Shown here: one piece after another, positions 37,201-45,710 of the stretch
How the letters are laid out: every line of letters starts with the position of its first letter
Numbering within the stretch: position 1 is the first letter of the stretch
Made by a program: the position numbers and the translations under genes
The notes under the pieces: model-generated
The model's input: only the letters and a program-made list of their open reading frames with translations
Told to the model about the DNA's origin: nothing
Database searches by the model: none
From: Luidia sarsii
Lineage: Eukaryota; Echinodermata; Asteroidea; Paxillosida; Luidiidae
Reading direction: 5' to 3'
DNA length: 64,000 nt
Assembly (NCBI GenBank): GCA_949987565.1
Contig: OX465120.1
Coordinates: 4,177,927 to 4,241,926, forward strand

Positions 37201-40013
37201 TTTTTTCCAAAGGCCTCATTCTAACCACCATGCAGTGGCAACCTATTATTAAAGGCGCTTAACTATTTTTTTATCGGGTTCTGATGGGTACCAGTTGTTG
37301 TATTTATTTGTTGTTGTTAGATAAGACTTGCATGGTTGAAATACTAAGAAGAAGGTTTGCAGTGAAACCATGTACTGTGTACATGCCTAGAGCAAGAAAC
37401 ATGCATAGCACTTCTCTTTCAGGAAGTCTCCTGAAGTCTCTTTCAGGAAGTCAGTCTCCTGACGACGGGCAGAGTACACACTACCCGAAACGTTGAGTTG
37501 CCGGCTCTGCTTCTTGAAGGAGAATTGTGCTGCATGATGTGTCACCGCAAACCTTCCACTTCGTTGTTGTTGTTTTGCTGCTGTTGATGCTGCTGCTGAT
37601 GTCACTGACACTGTTGTTGTCACTTGTCATTTTCATTGATGCTGCTGTTGCCACTGATGTTACCATTGTCACTGTTTGTGTTGTCATTGTTGTTGATGTT
37701 GTTACTACTACTGCTGTGGCTGCCGCTGCTGTTGTTGTTCTTAATGATGTTCTTTCCTTCGTGTTGGTTTTTCCTTTGGACTGTGCAGAGACGAAGGATC
37801 AGAAGATCATTGAGCAGGGCAGTGATGAGCAGAGCACTCTCTTACTCAAAAGCAATACTGATGAGGGAGACCCATCGCGAAACATCAAAGGTAAATTATC
37901 ATATGATTTTTGTGTCAAGGAGAATGTACTTTACTTGTGATTGAAATCTAATGGTCCGTGGTTTGCCTATAATTGCCAGCTGAAAAGAAATAATTAGACA
38001 GTTTGATTGGGCGGGCTTTGAACCCATGACTCCCGCCTTTCTGCCGGCGTTTTAACCACAGGACCACTGAGCTGACACTATGAACATCTAAACCGTGAAA
38101 GAGGGCTGAAAATGTCATTTTGCCGTGAAACTAAAAAGTCACTGTGATTCCACGGTGCATTTTACAGTGAATTCACCGTGAAAAAAATTGCCTCTCTGAC
38201 TTGAAAAGGACATCTTCAGGTCACTAAAGAGACCGTGAAAAAACGTTAATATCTAGGGTGGCAAGCTCCAGCCTTGAGGGATGGCTAATTCAATTACCAG
38301 TAGGGACCCTCAGCCCCCATAGAGGTACTGTATGACGTCCTTGTAACTGTAACTCCCAGATACTTCTAAATTGCCTCTAGCCATTTCCACCAGAAATGTG
38401 GCCTTGGAGACCACTGGTGTAAACACTGTGAATATGAGTTGGCTAACGGTGTGTAATGGAATAGGGGTGAAAACACAGTGAATTTTCGTTCCACGGCTAA
38501 ATGACATTTTCACCCCATTTTCATGGTTTAGATGTTCATAGTGTGAGTGGTGGATTCGAATCTGTGTGGAGCACTCCATTGCATCATTATGATTTAGCAT
38601 CGATGAGAATGTACTTCAACCAGGGCTTGCCCCACCCAATGTGCAATTCATTAAGCACTGCTCAGTGCATTGCTCGTTTACCTGCTCAAAAAAAGCTACA
38701 GTGTAGCTCGGACAGGAGGTAGGGAAAAGTATCCTAAAGATAATTTTAACCGACCGATGTAGACATTTCAATCCGGGCAGGACCTTTCTCAGAAGCCCTA
38801 TTCTGCCTCTGATGAGAGCAGTTCTCTGCTTACTTTCCAAATGTTCCTCAGTTGCCAATTTCAGGGGTTATGTCTTCATCTTAATATTTGCAGGGGGGGG
38901 GCACTTTTTCTTGGCCGACTACTTTTGGACCAGCTGTTTGCATTCTGTTTTGATGTTTTCCCCACATTGAATTTGGTTAGTTTTTGATGTGAGCTATTTT
39001 CTGGAACAAACTGTTTGCCGGTCTAATGTCCCATTTCTCGTCCCCCTCAATTGTCATTTTGGCCATATTTCTGTCTGCATGGCCTACTATTGGACTATAA
39101 TTATACTGCCTTTGATATTCTCCTCTCAATTTCTCTATTTTCTCTCATTCATTCATTTCGCTGATGTGGTTTTTCCTGTCCTTGTGAAGGTGACAAAACT
39201 GTGTGGCGACACCGACGAGAGTTGTTGCTGAATCTGCCGGGAGGAGTGGTTGGCATCGTGCCGTCAACAGAGGGTGGTCTTGCGGTGGCCAGCCCCAAAA
39301 GTATCCAGCGACTCACGGCCACCTTTGCCAGCCTGCCTCACGGCAGAGTGGACGGGGAAGAGGAGGAGGGCGAGGTGAAGAAGATTCTCGGCGTGGCCGC
39401 CCACCCAAACAGCGGCTCGAATCCACTGGTGAGCTTGTCGGATGACGGCCTCGCACTCTACGATCCTGGCCAGCGGCGGAAAGTGAGATCTATCGGGGTC
39501 AAGCGGGAAGCGTACTGCCTCGACCTTATCTCCGTGGACGATGAGGGGCTGGTCTTCGCCGCCGCCCGCAACACGAAGTCCCTCTACACTGTCCTCCCGA
39601 CCAGAGATGCCGCGGTGCAGACCCACGACCTGGCCAGTCTCACCGTGGCTGGCATTGCCGCCTACGGCAGCCGGCACGTCTTCGTCACCAACGGCACCGA
39701 CAAGATCCTCAAGTACCGCTGTCAGCCCGCACTCAAGCGTCAGTCCAAGATCAAGGTGGACGCCAGGAACTCCACGGTGGTCCGGGACATCCAGGTGCAT
39801 GCGGGGCTGCTGTACGCCCTGCTGGGCACTACCGTCGAGTGCAAAGTCCAGCAGTACGACGCAGAGTCTTGCGAGGCACTCCAGGTCATGCACGGCGGCT
39901 CCCTTCTGCACACACTGGGGATGTGCTTCTTCAGCTTCAACAGAGTGGCGCTGTACAGCGCCCAGCAGGTCGATATCTTCGAGGCGGCTCAGATTGACGC
40001 AGAGGAAGAGTAG
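33838..40013 (+). CDS. Type I membrane protein: two Ig-like domains, TM helix, C-terminal propeller-like domain; 5 exons, 620 aa
   Basis: Coding exons 33838-34222, 35415-35774, 36961-37152, 37789-37890, 39190-40013; AG/GT sites throughout, all introns phase 1, sum 1863 nt. Layout: signal peptide (1-19); V-type Ig domain (about 22-128) with C40, W54 and the DSDTYWC motif (C109); a second Ig-like domain (about 130-248) with C160, W173 and C225/C229 plus extra cysteines; an acidic linker; one transmembrane helix (about 268-290) followed by basic residues (KDHRWNRWSKRFRHNR); a polar tail; and a C-terminal domain (about 350-615) of roughly six 40-45-residue beta-rich repeats resembling an NHL/WD-type propeller. 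Topology predicts Ig domains outside and propeller inside. The role is unknown; a cell-surface receptor or adhesion protein is an inference. The start was chosen because the ATG opens a good signal peptide 31 nt after a likely acceptor (ttttttggcag at 33806), implying an upstream 5' UTR exon. Confidence 0.82.
34239..34712. mobile_element. CACTA-ended MITE, copy B (474 bp)
   Basis: Termini CACTATGAACATCTAAACGG and TCGATGTTCATAGTG, flanked by TGA on both sides (34236-34238, 34713-34715). It shares with copy C, in inverted orientation, an internal unit containing GGCTAGAGGCAATTTAGAAG and GCTTGCCACCCTAGATAT. It lies in intron 1 of the Ig/propeller gene, starting 17 bp past the donor. Confidence 0.85.
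34873..34965. repeat. Remnant of the 'GGATTTCACAAGGCC' palindrome
   Basis: GTGTCCGTGCATCGCTTAAC, CATCTTGCGATTATAA and ATGATGGGTTTGATGAAATT match the right part of 23550-23694 with decay. Confidence 0.45.
35020..35381. mobile_element. 362-bp MITE flanked by TTAA
   Basis: The ends AGGCCCTATACAACATTGGT and TTCCCAATGTTGTATTGGGC+CT are inverted, and TTAA lies on both sides (35016-35019, 35382-35385). A TTAA target duplication is typical of piggyBac-type elements, although the termini do not begin CCC. It ends 33 bp upstream of exon 2 of the Ig/propeller gene. Single ends of related elements occur at about 14460-14485 and 34755-34785. Confidence 0.7.
35415..35774 (+). CDS. Ig/propeller gene exon 2: second Ig-like domain
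   Basis: 120 codons including QLTLDCEVRDALPPPSLSWE (C160, W173) and DEDTRCSLACLATG, a D-x-x-x-x-C variant of the Ig F strand. Extra cysteines (about 139, 148, 178, 229) may form additional disulphides. Acceptor ctttttctag-like (ttctag), donor gtaagc; GC-rich. Confidence 0.82.
35775..36960 (+). other. Intron 2 of the Ig/propeller gene
   Basis: The right half (about 36240-36870) is rich in GTGTAGCACAGTGTAGCA motifs, a degenerate 5- to 11-bp repeat. No other element or exon is visible. Confidence 0.55.
36520..36865 (+). repeat. Degenerate GTGTAGCACA repeat
   Basis: Irregular repetition of GTGTAGCACA / GTATAACACA units over about 350 bp in intron 2 of the Ig/propeller gene. It creates a cysteine/tyrosine-rich open frame on the minus strand that is not a gene. 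Confidence 0.75.
36961..37152 (+). CDS. Ig/propeller gene exon 3: transmembrane segment
   Basis: 64 codons: acidic juxtamembrane DEVEESAVTYC, hydrophobic AGVVILFLLTVILLIILLSM, then basic KDHRWNRWSKRFRHNR, which supports an inside-facing C-terminus. Acceptor cattcaag, donor gtaggc. Lower GC than the other exons. Confidence 0.85.
37340..37560 (+). repeat. Diverged copy of the 'GACGGGCAGAGTACACACTACCCGAAACG' repeat
   Basis: Contains GAAGGTTTGCAGTGAAACCA on the left and TGTGTCACCGCAAACCTTCC on the right (inverted), around GACGGGCAGAGTACACACTA and CCGAAACGTTGAGTT. Related to 28848-29040 and 40320-40460. Followed by a TGTTGTTGCTGCTG-rich stretch (37560-37745) just before exon 4. Confidence 0.6.
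37789..37890 (+). CDS. Ig/propeller gene exon 4: cytoplasmic linker
   Basis: TKDQKIIEQGSDEQSTLLLK and SNTDEGDPSRNIK, a polar linker with an acidic ...STLLL pattern that could act as a dileucine sorting signal; that is speculative. Acceptor ctgtgcag, donor gtaaat; phase 1 at both ends. Confidence 0.8.
37998..38072 (-). repeat. Decayed tRNA-like sequence
   Basis: On the minus strand AGCTCAGTGGTCCTGTGGTT (D-arm/A-box-like) and GGGAGTCATGGGTTCAAAGC (T-arm/B-box-like) keep the spacing of a tRNA, but the arms no longer pair well. A CACTA MITE inserted within a few bases of its end. Similar in style to the block at 24083. Confidence 0.5.
38076..38543. mobile_element. CACTA-ended MITE, copy C (468 bp)
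   Basis: Termini CACTATGAACATCTAAACCG and TTAGATGTTCATAGTG, flanked by TGA on both sides (38073-38075, 38544-38546). The interior is the reverse of copy B. It lies in intron 4 of the Ig/propeller gene. Confidence 0.85.
39190..40013 (+). CDS. Ig/propeller gene exon 5: propeller-like domain, terminal exon
   Basis: Begins GDKTVWRHRRELLLNLPGG and ends EAAQIDAEEE-stop, 274 codons. About six repeats can be laid out, starting near GVVGIVPSTEGGLAVAS, ILGVAAHPNSGSNPLVSLSD, AYCLDLISVDDEGLVFAAAR, VAGIAAYGSRHVFVTNGTDK, VRDIQVHAGLLYALLG and LGMCFFSFNRVALYSAQQ. Each is a hydrophobic strand, a G/D turn, a strand and a loop, as in NHL or YVTN propellers. The acceptor cttgtgaag has a modest pyrimidine tract. 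The exon is much more GC-rich than exons 3-4. Confidence 0.78.
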
Positions 40014-40319
40014 TGTATCAAGGCAGTCTGTCTACTCTATGCTGAGATCGGCCTCGGCCTCATTGAATGTTATGTCATGCCCCCACCAATCCACCATACC
40101 CCTCCGGCCTCCAGTCCACCTACAGCTGTCCGATCAGGAGTCATCTAGCTGTCACCTGGCACAGTCAAAAATTGGTGCCCAGCAAATTCCACTACACAGC
40201 CCTACACTGTTTATGTATATTCAAGGACCTAAGCCCCCTTAAGATAATCCTCCCCAGAGGATTATCTTTCCCGCCTTCCCGCCTCAGCGACCACCGGTAC
40301 ATAAGGAGTTCCACCACCG

Positions 40320-40460
40320 AGTCCAAGACATTCTCCTGATGACGACCAGAGCATACTGGTCGAAACGTCGAGTTACCAACTTACCACTCAGGTTCTTTTC
40401 AGAACCACACCTCTTCCTTTAAGAGACCTTATACATGGTGTCACCGCAAACCTTCCTATA
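40320..40460 (+). repeat. 'GGTCGAAACGTCGAGTTACC' repeat piece
   Basis: TGATGACGACCAGAGCATAC, TGGTCGAAACGTCGAGTTAC, CAGGTTCTTTTCAGAACCAC and CATGGTGTCACCGCAAACCT: reverse-oriented half of the 28848-29040 / 33489-33650 family, in the presumed 3' UTR of the Ig/propeller gene. Confidence 0.6.
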
Positions 40461-40565
40461 TCCTATATATTAAAGGGGGTATTCTTCTATGATATTTAAC
40501 TGCATCCGGTGATAAGGCTCCTGTTCGGGAGTTCGGGAGTTGTGGGGGATGTGGAGTTACCCCTA

Positions 40566-40878
40566 CACTGTAAAAACGAACTGCACCTCATGCACTTCTG
40601 CAATGGCGCATATTTGTCCCAGATTCATGAACACTTGAGGCACCTACCGTACTTCATGCACATGAAATACTGTAGCTCAAGCACATGTGGCATTGTAATC
40701 ACTTGAGCAAAAGTTGGATGAGGTGCATGAAGTGCTTCATGTACAAGAACATCTCCCTATTTACTGTACCTCAAGCACATGGAGTGAAAGTGAGCATCAC
40801 CTCGTGCGCATGTTTCGTGCACCACGTGCCTCAACATACTTCATCCATGTGCATGATGTGAGCACCGTTTTTACAGTG
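40566..40878. mobile_element. 313-bp MITE with TA target duplication, copy 2
   Basis: Starts CACTGTAAAAACGAACTGCA, ends CACCGTTTTTACAGTG, flanked by TA (40564-40565, 40879-40880). The ends are perfect inverted repeats for 13 bases. Nearly identical to 21382-21691. Confidence 0.82.
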
Positions 40879-42819
40879 TAACTTACCCCTATTTGTTGTC
40901 ATGACACCCAGGTCTGCTCCGGCCCGGAACAGTAGTACACTGTACCTATCATGGCCCCGTTCAATCATGGGTTCAATAATTGCCTCAGTCCCGAGAATGG
41001 AGTCCCGGAGAGGGGGGGGGGGTACCTAGTGCATGGGCACTACAATGTCTGTGAAAATGATGGTGTTATCCCATTCAGTGACACCGCCTCTCTGTTGACC
41101 CGTGGAACGAAAAATATAAAACATTTTAGGACCACATGCCGTGTTCTTTGCTATAAAATTATTACAGGGGGGTAGTCAATTTAGCCATAAAGCAAGAACC
41201 TTGCTCTATGCGTGGACTGGGTTGTGCTAATATAGCAGGCCATAAGATCGGAAGATGCTTTCATGGATGGACACTAGGGACTCTTCGCAGATCCCATGGT
41301 GTCGCAATAACATGTTTTCATGCCATCTGGGCAATCATCAGTTGCGGTGGTGATCTTGGCAGATCAGTTCATCTCAATATGGGTGTGCCGGTATAGGAAT
41401 TGGTTGGAGTGGCCGGACTGGGTATTATTGGATGATTTGTTCCTCAAATAAGGAGAGCAGATTGTCCAGGGTTTCAACTAGTTCCTCAAAGGAACTAGAA
41501 TCGTCTGGGACGGGGGTTGTTGTGGGCTTGGGTTAAAACTTTGCCCCCAGGCCTGTGCCATACAGAGGACACTTTTTGCCTTGCTTGACTTGACTTTATT
41601 CGAATATCAATGATCAAAGCAGTCATGCGTCGATAAAGCCACACCAGACAGTGTTTCCGATCGGACATAGATAGATTGTCACTCATGATCAAAGATACAT
41701 CTTTTTCTTCTGACGGCGAACCGGCTAGAGTACATGTCAGTGGTCCGGTGCCAATGCAGAGGGTTTTGATGGTCAACTTGATTATTCTATAGTCATATTT
41801 TTCAATCCATGCATGTACAGATATGAAAATAGACAGACATGCAAAACAAATGTAGGTAGAAGCTATGCAGTGGAATATGGTGCAGTTCGCACACTTTTGA
41901 TTTAACAATTCTGGCATTTTTCAAAGGCTGATAAATGCCTTTGGGAAAAATCCTGCTAGAATCGAAATGCCAGGCGCTCCTAATCTGTGATATTTTGCCA
42001 TTATTTTCAGTAAGTAAGCAATTTGCAACATGTTTGCGTGTAAATTTGCCTTTATGTTATACAGCTGCTAGTGAGACTTGGAAATGTCTCATTACTTTTC
42101 ACAGGTTCAACTCCACACACTTTAGTAATAATCTTAACAAAACATCATGACCTGTTCGGCAAATTGTTGTGGCAAGTCGTCCTCCATCCTTCCCGTATAA
42201 GGGATAAGATAATTATCTGCAGATATTTCCTGGTTCGTGCGACCATCTTTTACTTTCACTCCGGCCGTTCTGTCATCCTATTCGCCAGAATTGGTCGGCA
42301 GAAAGTGGAACTCGGAAATGAAATGAAATGAAGTTATCATTTATTTTGGATCACGGCGACCATCCTGATTTCTAACTTGTCATTACATCTACCGCTGTGT
42401 CTGTTGTGGTGTACAAGAAGCTTACGGGTATCTGTGTGGAGGTTTTGGGAAGGCTTTGGTATGGAACACCCAAGCAGCTGCCTTTCAAGTCGTCTCCCTC
42501 TCCTCGTCTTCCTCCTCTGTCAGCCACTTGGCGGTGAGTGACTTTTGTCAAACCCGTTTGAGCATTAAGGCAAGGGAATGATTATGGTGTTCATTCCGGT
42601 GAATAGTTTCACGCCGAACAGGAAATAGTCCTTTGACTAGCACAAAGGACTCACGCTTCCTACTGCAATTATATACTGGCTTAAAATGATGACCTCTGGT
42701 AGACAAATGCAAATCTTAAAACAGTTTAAGAGGGCCTGACTTTCTATCCCTGCAGGACTACTTTCCGGACAGTAAAATCTGACTTTGAGAATTTCGCTTT
42801 AGGTAGCTGAAACGTTCAT

Positions 42820-43015
42820 GTGGTACGGCCGGAGAGCTCGAACGGAGAGTTGCATAGCTCGGGAGATAATGGTTGGGTAGCTAGCTGCGGGGTAGGACTG
42901 GATAGCTCTGGTGGTTGGGCTGGATAACCTATCTTAGGTGCATGGTAGGATGCTGATGCGTTAGACCAGAGGCCCAGTTCGAATCCAGTTCGCTTCAACC
43001 CTTCCCTGCTGCTTG
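42820..43015 (+). repeat. Tandem 'GGATAGCT..GGTTGGGTAGCT' repeat with tRNA-like end
   Basis: Repeated GATAATGGTTGGGTAGCT, GACTGGATAGCTCTGGTGGT and TTGGGCTGGATAACCTATC units, followed by a tRNA-like 'GGCCCAGTTCGAATCCAGTT' (B-box-like). Probably SINE debris. Confidence 0.45.
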
Positions 43016-43772
43016 CCCAACATGCCGTAGAATAAAGGAAACCGATGTGTATAATTATTTTCATAAATAAAATAAATTAATATTTTTAATACGAGTGTTA
43101 GATACATTTAAAAATGAAAAATCGGCGAGTGTCACTAATTTTTTTAAGAGTACATTTTTCCTGATTTTGGTGAGGATTTTTCTCATTGTCATTTTTGGAT
43201 GAGATGAATTGCCTTGCTGCAAGTGTGAACTGGCGAAATGCCCTTGTACAGTAAAAAAATAACGAGATTCCACTTCCGTGTGTGACTAACACCGCACTGC
43301 ATGCCTTATGATAAACGGTTTGTGAAACCAATTGTTGTTACCACAACAAGGTGCCTCAATTACTAGTTTACTTTTACTCATTGTAGATCCTTACGATAAT
43401 TTATGTTCTTCGTGGGGATTGTATATAGGCCTACATGACTGCACATGTATAAACTTATAGTGAACACTCAAGTTCACTGCGCTGCAATTTTAGAGAACAA
43501 CGCTATTTCAATTATTTTGTTTACTGGGGTTACCATAACCTCTATGTGCTTTTGAAAAACAATTAGCGGAAGAAAAAAAACTTTTTCTGAATAAGCTGAT
43601 GAGAATCAAACAAAGACAATAATTGTTATGTATATTTTTATATTTAACGTTTTATTGTGTACATATAGTGTTTAATCTGGCCTCTGGCCGCAAATAATAA
43701 ATTTAACACAAAACAATTGTGATATATACAAAAAGCTTAATATAGTGTACATAATTATGTTACTTGGAATAA

Positions 43773-44144
43773 CAGCATGAGGTATATCCCACCAAAACAC
43801 TTTTCGAGTAAACAACGCCTGAAGTCAAAGTATCTTCACAATTCGATTTAAAAAATTCATTTTTTTTTTGTATTTTCGGAAAGTTAATGTATTAGAGGAT
43901 GTTTTGTCCAAAGGATTTAAAAAAAATCTGTCTCGAAATGTTGAAAAAAATTAGGATTTCGGGTGAGTGTTTGTGTACTGTTTTCAAGAAAATGGAAAGT
44001 TCCTGCCGTTTGGAATCCGAGTCGCGTCGAAAACTCCGATTTGAACGGCCGCTTTCGATGAGTTAGACTGGTGCTGCTGTCTTGTGTCTGGTACCAAATG
44101 AACGAGTGAAGTCCCCTTGTACTATTTGCAACAAAGGTCACACC
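43773..44144 (+). mobile_element. 'GTGACCCGGCACAGC' element, partial copy 3
   Basis: Starts inside the element at AGCATGAGGTATATCCCACC and runs in the same orientation as 16228-16694 to about 'CAAAGGTCACACCG'. Both outer inverted ends are missing or diverged. Confidence 0.65.
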
Positions 44145-45035
44145 GTCCTGACCTCGTATACGATGAATACAGCCGTAAAAAAACACATAAACAAAGGCCC
44201 TGCTGCGTGCTGCAATTACCAAGCAACGTGACATAGTTACAAACATCCAATCAGCGCTCACTGATGGTTTTGTGTGCAAAACATGCCCACGTTGATTTGC
44301 ATACTTCAACAGCGTGCTGGCATTGCCTTCGTTCACTTCATGCTTTTTTGGAAACTGCGCGTGCGTGTATCAGAATTAACCAATAACCAAGAGACCAAAT
44401 AATTATGAGGTCATTATATTTCATAAAAAATTGTTACTTTGAGCACAATTCACGTGACATGAATTTAAAGGTACCTGCTTGGAAAGAACTCGTTACTGTC
44501 ACTTTATCAGCTGCCACGTAACGTGGTTGTAAAGTTGTGGTTTTCCCCTTGCGGTTTAGAACACGATTTTTGTCAACCATTCAATTTGCTGCTTCCTTCA
44601 ATCTATATGATATCCGAATTTGTACCGTTTGATCAATGATCATCAGCTTCGGGTGGTCTTCAAAAATAATGTGTCAGTGTAATGCGTCACTTGACATTAA
44701 AGCTGCATTATTTTAACTGGGAAGAGTTATCGTATTGTACATGTTGCTTCAGGTTGAAACTTTGCTTTAGTTTAGAATCGACAATATTAAAGGTAAAATT
44801 TAACTGACATGACATGATTTTCACGTCAAACCTCACTAATATTTTCACTTGAACAATTTTGTACATGCATGCCATTGTACTGCGCCATGCATAATAAATA
44901 TGGCCTACAGAAGTATTTTAGTGTGCTGCACCCTTTACTCGCGACGAAATCCAAAAGCCCGCCGCCAACGGCCATGCCCCGTAATTTTAATCGGCTTCGC
45001 TAACATGTATAAGATGTCCGCAACGGTTGCGTAAC

Positions 45036-45097
45036 ACAAGTGGCCTTGTGTGAAAGACGCTCGCCTGCCAACGTGTAGGTTCGTGGTTCGATCCCGG
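45036..45097 (+). tRNA. tRNA-Gly(GCC)-like block, repeated in every array unit
   Basis: CTCGCCTGCCA is the anticodon arm and loop of tRNA-Gly(GCC), followed by GGTTCGTGGTTCGATCCCGG with a B-box GGTTCGATCCC at 45085-45095. An A-box-like TGGCCTTGTGTG is at 45041-45052. T-runs (TTTTT at about 45103, TTTTTT at 45114) follow and could stop Pol III. The acceptor stem does not pair and the anticodon stem carries an extra A, so it is a degenerate tRNA, tRNA-derived SINE head or tRNA-like RNA rather than a decoding tRNA. Equivalent blocks lie 654-716 bases into each copy. In copy 12 the B-box reads GGGTCGATCCC; in copy 9 the anticodon arm reads CTAGCCTGCC. Confidence 0.6.
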
Positions 45098-45171
45098 GGG
45101 TATTTTTCATTTATTTTTTCTCAGCACGATAGTGCGGTATAAGGTGTTTAAAAAACTCCCGCAAACACCAA

Positions 45172-45462
45172 CGTCGCATGTGGCGCATCTAGATGGGTCA
45201 CTGTGACGCTGGGACTGTCCTCGTAATCCAGGTTCGCGTCTTCGTACAGGGACACATGCGTTTGGTCGACTCGGCGGCCAAGGTCTAGGGGCCGCTGTGT
45301 TCCCTCCCTCACATGGCGCAGGGTCTACGGGCCTATATGGATGAGGTCAGGGAAGGACGTGCGGTGGACCGGTACCGAGGCCTTAAGAGCTCTAATAGAT
45401 CCGTGCACACGGGACGACCCTGGAGGTCCCGGGGATCTGAAAGTTTGGTCTTACACCGCATA
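45172..45462 (+). other. GC-rich core of the array unit
   Basis: About 290 bp of GC-rich sequence (from CACCAACGTCGCATGTGGCG to TGGTCTTACACCGCATAAC) in an otherwise AT-rich unit, closed by a T7 run. It is strongly conserved across all copies and open on both strands: a plus frame starting MAQGLRAYMDEVREG at 45313 and an antisense frame. It could be a structured RNA, a captured gene fragment or a promoter region. No homology was recognised. Confidence 0.45.
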
Positions 45463-45527
45463 ACTTTTTTTCTCGCAAACTTTGATTTTTTAAGGGTTTC
45501 GTGTTTGTTTTTTCTGTTCATTTTTAG

Positions 45528-45710
45528 CTGTTTGGTCTTTCGAAACAGCTTTTGTGTTCGTTTTTTTTTTCTATTAATTTTGTTTTTTCTCCCTTTTTTG
45601 TCCATCTGTTTCGGTCTTCCAAAAGGGCTCTTGTCTTCGTTCTGTTTTGTTTTCCTATTCATTTTTTTTCTTAATTGTTTCGGTCTTTCAAAAACGGCTC
45701 TTGTTTTCGT
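45528..45710 (+). repeat. Three hairpin-forming subrepeats in the T-rich tail of the unit
   Basis: CTGTTTGGTCTTTCGAAACAG (45528), CTGTTTCGGTCTTCCAAAAGG (45606) and TTGTTTCGGTCTTTCAAAAA (about 45675) are diverged copies 69-78 bp apart. Each is followed by GCTYTTGT and a T-rich spacer. The first forms a stem AGCTGTTT/AAACAGCT. The same set recurs in every array copy. Confidence 0.75.

Larger units (their letters stand above)
40014..44381. other. Intergenic between the Ig/propeller gene and the tandem array
   Basis: Contains a likely 3' UTR (an ATTAAA lies at about 40468), a repeat piece at 40320-40460, the second TA-MITE, a shared repeat at 41050-41113, tRNA-like debris near 42935-43010 and a partial 'GTGACCCGG' element (43773-44144). 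41.2-42.6 kb and 43.0-43.7 kb show nothing I can name. Confidence 0.5.

Noticed and set aside
39264..40242. Antisense 215-aa and plus 233-aa frames over the propeller exon
   Set aside because: Compositional shadows of the GC-rich exon; the frame used matches splice phase and shows regular repeats.
41495..41917. 140-aa minus-strand frame
   Set aside because: No recognisable domain, no splice context and ordinary AT-rich composition; a chance frame is as likely.
43917..44336. 139-aa minus-strand frame
   Set aside because: It covers the partial 'GTGACCCGG' repeat and adjacent DNA; no motif, and the repeat copies elsewhere are not open.
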